Shown: positions 59,206 to 64,000 of the stretch, piece by piece | How the letters are laid out: each line of letters starts with the position of its first letter | Position numbering within the stretch: the stretch's first letter is position 1 | Source of the DNA: Colwellia sp. PAMC 21821 | Lineage (GTDB): Bacteria > Pseudomonadota > Gammaproteobacteria > Enterobacterales > Alteromonadaceae | DNA: 64,000 nt | Direction: 5' to 3' | Assembly: GCF_002077175.1 (NCBI RefSeq) | Contig: NZ_CP014943.1 | Span: 3,844,001 to 3,908,000 of the forward strand | Translations under genes and position numbers: made by a program | Notes under the pieces: generated by a model | Database searches by the model: none | What the model was told of the DNA's origin: nothing | What the model saw: the letters and a program-made list of their open reading frames with translations, nothing else

Positions 59206-61022
59206 TGAGCACAAACACGTCCAATAAATACATAAAGCCATTAATTGTCGGTATGGCGCTAGGTTCAATATTCACTTTTGGAGCATATACTTTTCTGGCG
59301 CCAGTTGAGTCTAGTCAAACAGCGACTGCTGAAGTAGAAGAAAAACCACTCTATTGGGTTGCTCCCATGGATGCTAATTATAGAAGAGATAAAGCGGGTA
59401 AATCACCCATGGGTATGGACTTAGTACCGGTTTATGATGACGGTGGCAAAGGACCAGATGAAGGCCCAGGCACCATTCGTATTTCTCCTGATGTGGTTAA
59501 TAACTTAGGAGTAAGAACGGTTATAGCACGTTATAAACCACTGCACTTTGAAATCAACACCGTTGGCTATGTCGCTTTTGACGAAGATAAACTTGTACAT
59601 ATACATCCACGTGTAGAGGGTTGGGTAGAGAAGCTATATGTTAAAGCCGTAGGTGATACGGTTAAGAAGAATCAAGCGCTTTACGATATATATTCTCCAG
59701 AGCTAGTCAATGCTCAAGAAGAGTTGCTACTGGCGTTAAGCCGTAATAATCGTCAGTTAATCAATGCTGCCGAAAACAGGTTAAAGGCTTTGCAGCTGCC
59801 GAGCTCGGCTATCGAAAAATTGATTAAAACTAAGCAAGTTCAACAAAGAATTACCTTTTATGCGCCACAAAATGGTGTGGTAGAAAGCTTAAATATACGC
59901 GAAGGTTTTTTTGTTCAGCCAGGTACAACGCTATTGTCAATTGGTGACCTGTCACAAGTTTGGCTTGAAACAGAAGTCTTTGAACGACAAGCTAACCAAA
60001 TAAACAAGGGTACACCGCTTACCATGAGCTTAGATTATTTGCCCGGAAAAACATGGCAAGGACAAGTAGATTTTATCTACCCAACGCTTGATGCTAAAAC
60101 TCGCACAGTAAAAGTGCGCTCACGTTTTAGTAATGACGATGGCGAGCTTAAGCCTAATATGTTCGCACAAATAGCCATTCATACCTCGAATGATCAACAA
60201 GCGCTACTGATCCCAACTGAAGCATTGATCAGAACAGGCAAACAAGACCGCGTTGTGCTGGCATTAGGTGAGGGTAGCTTTAAATCTATCGCCGTAACCG
60301 TTGGCCGATATGACAGCGAAAGTGTTGAAATACTTACCGGACTTAACGATGGCGATAAAGTGGTGAGTTCGGCGCAATTTTTATTGGATTCAGAGTCGAG
60401 CAAATCATCTGATTTTAAACGCATGCACAGTAATGAATCAGGTGATGAGCAATTAGCACTGGTATCGGTTTGGGTAGAAGCTGAAATAGAAAGCTTAATG
60501 GCAGGGCATAATATGTTAACACTTTCGCATGCAGCCATTCCTGAATGGAGTTGGCCTGAAATGGTGATGGACTTTATTGCTATTGATACTATTGACTTTT
60601 CTCTGCTTAAAGTCGGCTTAAGTCTTCATGTTGAAGTCAGTAAAACTGCTGAAGGCGATTACATCATCACTAATATTCACATTCCTGATAGCCGTTCAGT
60701 AGCAATGGATATGCCGCAAGATGAGAAAGTCAGCACGGCAACAGTAACAGGCATAATTAATTCACTTATGGTTGACCATGGCATGATTAATATCAGTCGT
60801 TCAGCGATAGAGAAGTGGAATAGACCCGCTGCAACGGTAGATTTTATTACTGATGAAAAGGTAAGTTTAGCTAATTTCAACAAAGGCATGGAGGTGACAT
60901 TTACTTTCGAAATACGTGATGGAAATTTCATTATTACTGACATCTCGCCATTGTTAGCGAGCGATAAATCCAGTGTTGAATCTTCTGTTGAAGAAGCGCC
61001 TGTTGACCACTCAAACCACTAA
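59205..61022 (+). CDS. cusB: CusB-type periplasmic adaptor fused to two CusF-like domains
   Basis: 605 residues against 407 in E. coli CusB. An N-terminal anchor (about 13-32) is followed by a YWVAPMDANYRRDKAGKSP(M) heavy-metal-binding segment with PMGMDLVPVYDD. The adaptor body runs about 88-400: VGYVAFDEDKLVHIHPRVEGW, APQNGVVESLNIREGFFVQPG, TLLSIGDLSQVWLETEVFER. Two CusF-like domains follow. The first (about 420-505) has His442 and WPEMVM (Trp450, Met453, Met455), exactly the His-x7-Trp-PE-Met-x-Met copper site of CusF. The second (about 515-590) aligns but has Arg532, Arg540-PA-Ala543-T-Val545, so every ligand is lost. No separate cusF is seen. Confidence 0.9.
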   Translation: MSTNTSNKYIKPLIVGMALGSIFTFGAYTFLAPVESSQTATAEVEEKPLYWVAPMDANYRRDKAGKSPMGMDLVPVYDDGGKGPDEGPGTIRISPDVVNNLGVRTVIARYKPLHFEINTVGYVAFDEDKLVHIHPRVEGWVEKLYVKAVGDTVKKNQALYDIYSPELVNAQEELLLALSRNNRQLINAAENRLKALQLPSSAIEKLIKTKQVQQRITFYAPQNGVVESLNIREGFFVQPGTTLLSIGDLSQVWLETEVFERQANQINKGTPLTMSLDYLPGKTWQGQVDFIYPTLDAKTRTVKVRSRFSNDDGELKPNMFAQIAIHTSNDQQALLIPTEALIRTGKQDRVVLALGEGSFKSIAVTVGRYDSESVEILTGLNDGDKVVSSAQFLLDSESSKSSDFKRMHSNESGDEQLALVSVWVEAEIESLMAGHNMLTLSHAAIPEWSWPEMVMDFIAIDTIDFSLLKVGLSLHVEVSKTAEGDYIITNIHIPDSRSVAMDMPQDEKVSTATVTGIINSLMVDHGMINISRSAIEKWNRPAATVDFITDEKVSLANFNKGMEVTFTFEIRDGNFIITDISPLLASDKSSVESSVEEAPVDHSNH

Positions 61023-61039
61023 TTAGGAGTAAATAAAAT

Positions 61040-64000
61040 ATGATTACTGCTATTATTCGTTGGTCGATTGGTAACCGTTTCTTTGTTTTGCTAGCAACCA
61101 TGCTGCTTGTTGGTGCGGGTTTATACTCAGTGAGTAAAACCCCGATTGATGCACTACCTGATCTTTCAGACGTGCAAGTAATAATTAAAACAAGCTACCC
61201 AGGCCAAGCGCCACAAGTAGTTGAAGACCAAGTAACTTACCCGCTAACCACTGCCATGTTGTCAGTGCCCGGCGCTGTTACCGTGCGCGGTTTTTCATTC
61301 TTTGGCGATTCCTATGTTTACGTTATTTTCGATGAAGATACCGACCTTTACTGGGCACGTTCTCGGGTACTTGAATATTTAAGCCAAGTTGCGCCCAACT
61401 TACCCAGTGATGCACGGCCGCAATTAGGGCCTGACGCTACGGGGGTTGGTTGGGTATATTTATATGCGCTTACTGATACCACAGGCCAACATGATTTGAG
61501 CCAATTGCGCAGTATTCAAGACTGGTTTTTAAAATTTGAGTTACAAACTGTCCCTGGGGTATCTGAAGTTGCTGCGCTCGGCGGCATGGTTAAGCAATAT
61601 CAAGTGAAGGTTGATCCAGAAAAACTTCGTGCCTATGGTATTCCACTTTCACTTATCCAAACTGCCATTAAACAAGGTAATCAAGAAATTGGTGCTTCAG
61701 TGGTTGAAATGGCTGAAGCAGAATATATGGTCAGAGCCACAGGCTATATAACCGGTGTTGACGATCTACAAAATATTCCTCTGGGTGTAAACCAAAATGG
61801 TACGCCGTTACTGTTAAAAGATGTGGCAGATATTGGTACTGGCCCGCAAATGCGCAGGGGTATTGCTGAGCTTAATGGTGAAGGCGAAACGGTTGGTGGT
61901 ATTGTTGTTATGCGTTTTGGTGAAAACGCTCAGCAAGTGATCAACGGCGTAAAAGCTAAGCTTGAACAGCTTAAAAAAGGCCTACCAGACGGCGTAGAAA
62001 TAGTGCCGGTTTATGACCGTTCTGCACTAATAGAGCGAGCTGTCGATAACTTGGCTTTTAAGTTATTAGAAGAGTTTGGTGTCGTTGCCTTAGTGTGTAT
62101 TATTTTCTTATTTCATGTTCGCTCTTCTTTAGTGGCGATTATCAGTTTACCTGTCGGAATTTTAACGGCATTTATTATCATGCATCTACAAGGTCTTAAC
62201 GCCAATATTATGTCTTTAGGCGGTATTGCTATTGCGATTGGCGCGATGATCGATGGTGCTATTGTCATGATAGAAAACATGCACAAGCATATGGAAAAGC
62301 TTACGGCTCAAGGGAAAACACTAACCAATGAAAATCGCTGGCAAATAGTGGTTGAGTCAGCCAGTGAAGTAGGCCCCGCATTATTCTTTAGTTTATTAAT
62401 TATAACCGTCAGCTTTGTACCGGTATTTACCTTAGAAGCACAAGAAGGGCGTATGTTTGCCCCGCTAGCTTTTACTAAAACTTATGCTATGGCGGCATCT
62501 GCGGCATTAGCCATAACCTTAGTACCGGTATTAATGGGCTATTTTATTCGCGGTAAAGTACTGTCTGAGCATAAAAATCCGGTTAATAGATTTTTGACCT
62601 TTATCTACATGCCAGCGCTTAAAACTGTGTTGAATTTCCCTAAAATAACATTACTAGCAGCATTAATCGTATTGGGCATTGGTATATATCCCATTAATAA
62701 AATTGGTAGTGAGTTTATACCCCCGCTCGATGAAGGCGATCTAATGTATATGCCAACAACCTATCCGGGTATATCGATTGGTCAGGCTCGTCAATTGCTA
62801 CAACAAACGGACAAACTGATTAAAACAGTGCCAGAAGTAAAAACGGTATTTGGTAAAATTGGGCGTGCTGAAACTGCAACCGATCCAGCACCTTTAACTA
62901 TGATAGAAACCTTTATTCAGTTTAAGCCCCATGACCAATGGCGCGAAGGGGTAACACCTGAAAGCTTAAAACAAGAACTCGACGCTTTGGTGAAACTCCC
63001 AGGGGTGACTAATGCTTGGGTTATGCCGATAAAAACCCGCATTGATATGCTAGCTACAGGGATAAAAACCCCCGTTGGCATAAAAGTAGCGGGGCCTGAT
63101 TTATCGGTTATTCAAGATATTGGTCAACAGTTAGAAGTGATATTAAAAGACGTACCTGGTACAGCATCAGTTTATTCAGAACGTGTGGCGGGTGGTCGCT
63201 ATATCAAAGTGGACATTCAGCGGGCGAAAGCAGCTCGTTATGGTTTGAATATCGCTGAAATTCAACAAGTAGTGGCAACTGCTGTTGGCGGTATGAATGT
63301 CACGCAAACCGTTGAGCGTTTAGAGCGTTATCCGGTCAACGTGCGCTACCCACAAGACTATCGTGACTCTCCGGAGCAGTTATCATTACTACCCATAGTT
63401 ACGCCAAATGGCCAACGTATTGCCTTAGGTGATGTTGCTCATATATATATAGAAGATGGTCCTCCAGGTATTAAGTCTGAAAATGCTCGTTTAAATGGTT
63501 GGGCTTTTGTTGATATTGAAGGTGTAGATGTTGGCAATTATGTTGAAGCCGCCCAGAAAGTGGTAACAGAGCAATTAGTGCTACCGGCAGGTTACTCAGT
63601 TACTTGGGCCGGCCAATACGAATATATGCAGCGCGCAAAAGTGAAACTCGCCTATGTAGTGCCATTAACCTTATTTATTATCGTCATTTTACTTTACCTT
63701 AACTTTCGAAATGTTATTGAAGTGGCGATGATCATGGGTACTCTGCCGCTAGCGATGGTGGGTAGTATTTGGTTAATGTATTTAGAAGGCTTTAACTTCT
63801 CAGTGGCGGTGGGGGTTGGTTTTATTGCACTGGCAGGCGTGGCGGTAGAAATTGGCGTTATTATGCTGGTGTATTTAAACCAAGCTTATAACGCCATGCT
63901 AGATGAACATCGCTTAAAAGCTATTGCCACCACCAAAGAAGACTTATTTCAGGCCGTACTACATGGTGCGGGTATGCGTGTGCGCCCGGTGATGATGACA
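61040..64000 (+). CDS. cusA: Cu(+)/Ag(+) RND efflux transporter CusA (3' end outside window)
   Basis: 987 codons are visible of a pump usually about 1050 long. The ATG is at 61040 after AATTAGGAGT. MITAIIRWSIGNRFFVLLAT opens with helix 1, and TPIDALPDLSDVQVI follows. Heavy-metal-RND blocks include YPLTTAMLSVPGAVTVRGFS, IAIGAMIDGAIVMIENMHKHME (both shortened). The three export methionines fall at Met571 (LMYMPTTYPG), Met621 (PLTMIETF) and Met670 (TRIDMLATGIK), matching E. coli Met573, Met623 and Met672 with a constant offset of two. It drives Cu+/Ag+ out using protons, with CusB-CusC. The gap to cusB is 17 bases. The frame stays open to the window edge. Confidence 0.95.
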   Translation, partial: MITAIIRWSIGNRFFVLLATMLLVGAGLYSVSKTPIDALPDLSDVQVIIKTSYPGQAPQVVEDQVTYPLTTAMLSVPGAVTVRGFSFFGDSYVYVIFDEDTDLYWARSRVLEYLSQVAPNLPSDARPQLGPDATGVGWVYLYALTDTTGQHDLSQLRSIQDWFLKFELQTVPGVSEVAALGGMVKQYQVKVDPEKLRAYGIPLSLIQTAIKQGNQEIGASVVEMAEAEYMVRATGYITGVDDLQNIPLGVNQNGTPLLLKDVADIGTGPQMRRGIAELNGEGETVGGIVVMRFGENAQQVINGVKAKLEQLKKGLPDGVEIVPVYDRSALIERAVDNLAFKLLEEFGVVALVCIIFLFHVRSSLVAIISLPVGILTAFIIMHLQGLNANIMSLGGIAIAIGAMIDGAIVMIENMHKHMEKLTAQGKTLTNENRWQIVVESASEVGPALFFSLLIITVSFVPVFTLEAQEGRMFAPLAFTKTYAMAASAALAITLVPVLMGYFIRGKVLSEHKNPVNRFLTFIYMPALKTVLNFPKITLLAALIVLGIGIYPINKIGSEFIPPLDEGDLMYMPTTYPGISIGQARQLLQQTDKLIKTVPEVKTVFGKIGRAETATDPAPLTMIETFIQFKPHDQWREGVTPESLKQELDALVKLPGVTNAWVMPIKTRIDMLATGIKTPVGIKVAGPDLSVIQDIGQQLEVILKDVPGTASVYSERVAGGRYIKVDIQRAKAARYGLNIAEIQQVVATAVGGMNVTQTVERLERYPVNVRYPQDYRDSPEQLSLLPIVTPNGQRIALGDVAHIYIEDGPPGIKSENARLNGWAFVDIEGVDVGNYVEAAQKVVTEQLVLPAGYSVTWAGQYEYMQRAKVKLAYVVPLTLFIIVILLYLNFRNVIEVAMIMGTLPLAMVGSIWLMYLEGFNFSVAVGVGFIALAGVAVEIGVIMLVYLNQAYNAMLDEHRLKAIATTKEDLFQAVLHGAGMRVRPVMMT

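Noticed and set aside
1..64000. tRNA or rRNA genes
   Set aside because: No cloverleaf with conserved T-loop (GTTCGA-type) or rRNA-like stretch was noticed by reading; a covariance scan could confirm the absence.

Overview
The window looks like the chromosome of a marine, psychrophilic-type gammaproteobacterium of the Alteromonadales (Colwellia/Thalassotalea-like). This rests on gene order (rbfA-truB-rpsO, gltA|sdhCDAB-sucABCD), low G+C, AT-rich spacers full of short tandem and hairpin repeats, and protein resemblance recognised by eye; no database search was run.

Layout: (1) 1-10.6 kb: the translation/RNA cluster rbfA-truB-rpsO ... pnp-nlpI. The usual rpsO-pnp pair is split by about 6.8 kb of accessory DNA: an alpha/beta hydrolase, two beta-lactamase-fold serine hydrolases, an eroded IS91-type transposase, an MscS channel and a MITE-like repeat. 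(2) 10.7-18.8 kb: nlpI, a membrane-anchored protein with an HExxHxxGxxD motif, a fused CsdA-CsdE cysteine desulfurase/sulfur acceptor convergent with tcdA, a second MITE-like copy and a hybrid two-component protein. (3) 18.9-30.6 kb: the TCA block, gltA divergent from sdhCDAB-sucAB-sucCD; SucB has two lipoyl domains. (4) 30.6-34.6 kb: a RelE/ParE-Phd/YefM-type toxin-antitoxin pair, then a gene-poor repeat island of nested hairpins and inverted repeats, and a LysR regulator. (5) 34.7-47.7 kb: RraB-like protein, class V aminotransferase, short malic enzyme, YbdG-type channel, META lipoprotein, ZIP-like permease, a dipeptidase remnant cut off beside a GGDEF/EAL protein, an orphan HemD-like protein and Rnk. 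(6) 47.8-55.5 kb, minus strand: an envelope block of LtaS-like sulfatase, periplasmic binding protein, dgkA, eptA (MCR-like) and a PmrAB-type two-component pair. (7) 55.8-64.0 kb: mntP, then a copper/silver export operon (Met/His/Cys-rich secreted protein, DUF411 protein, CusC, CusB, CusA). CusB carries two C-terminal CusF-like domains, and CusA runs off the window end.

How the parts work together: the TCA block links citrate synthase, succinate dehydrogenase, 2-oxoglutarate dehydrogenase and succinyl-CoA synthetase into one respiratory module. The envelope block probably couples sensing to lipid A phosphoethanolamine addition, with DgkA recycling the diacylglycerol released. The cus operon is a tripartite RND pump in which the usual separate periplasmic chaperone CusF seems to be replaced by domains fused to the adaptor.

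I found no rRNA, tRNA or CRISPR array. The most unusual items are the CusB-CusF-CusF fusion whose second CusF domain has lost its ligands, the hairpin repeat island at 31.3-32.9 kb, the CsdA-CsdE fusion, the HExxHxxGxxD protein next to nlpI, and the split rpsO-pnp locus with an IS91 relic.
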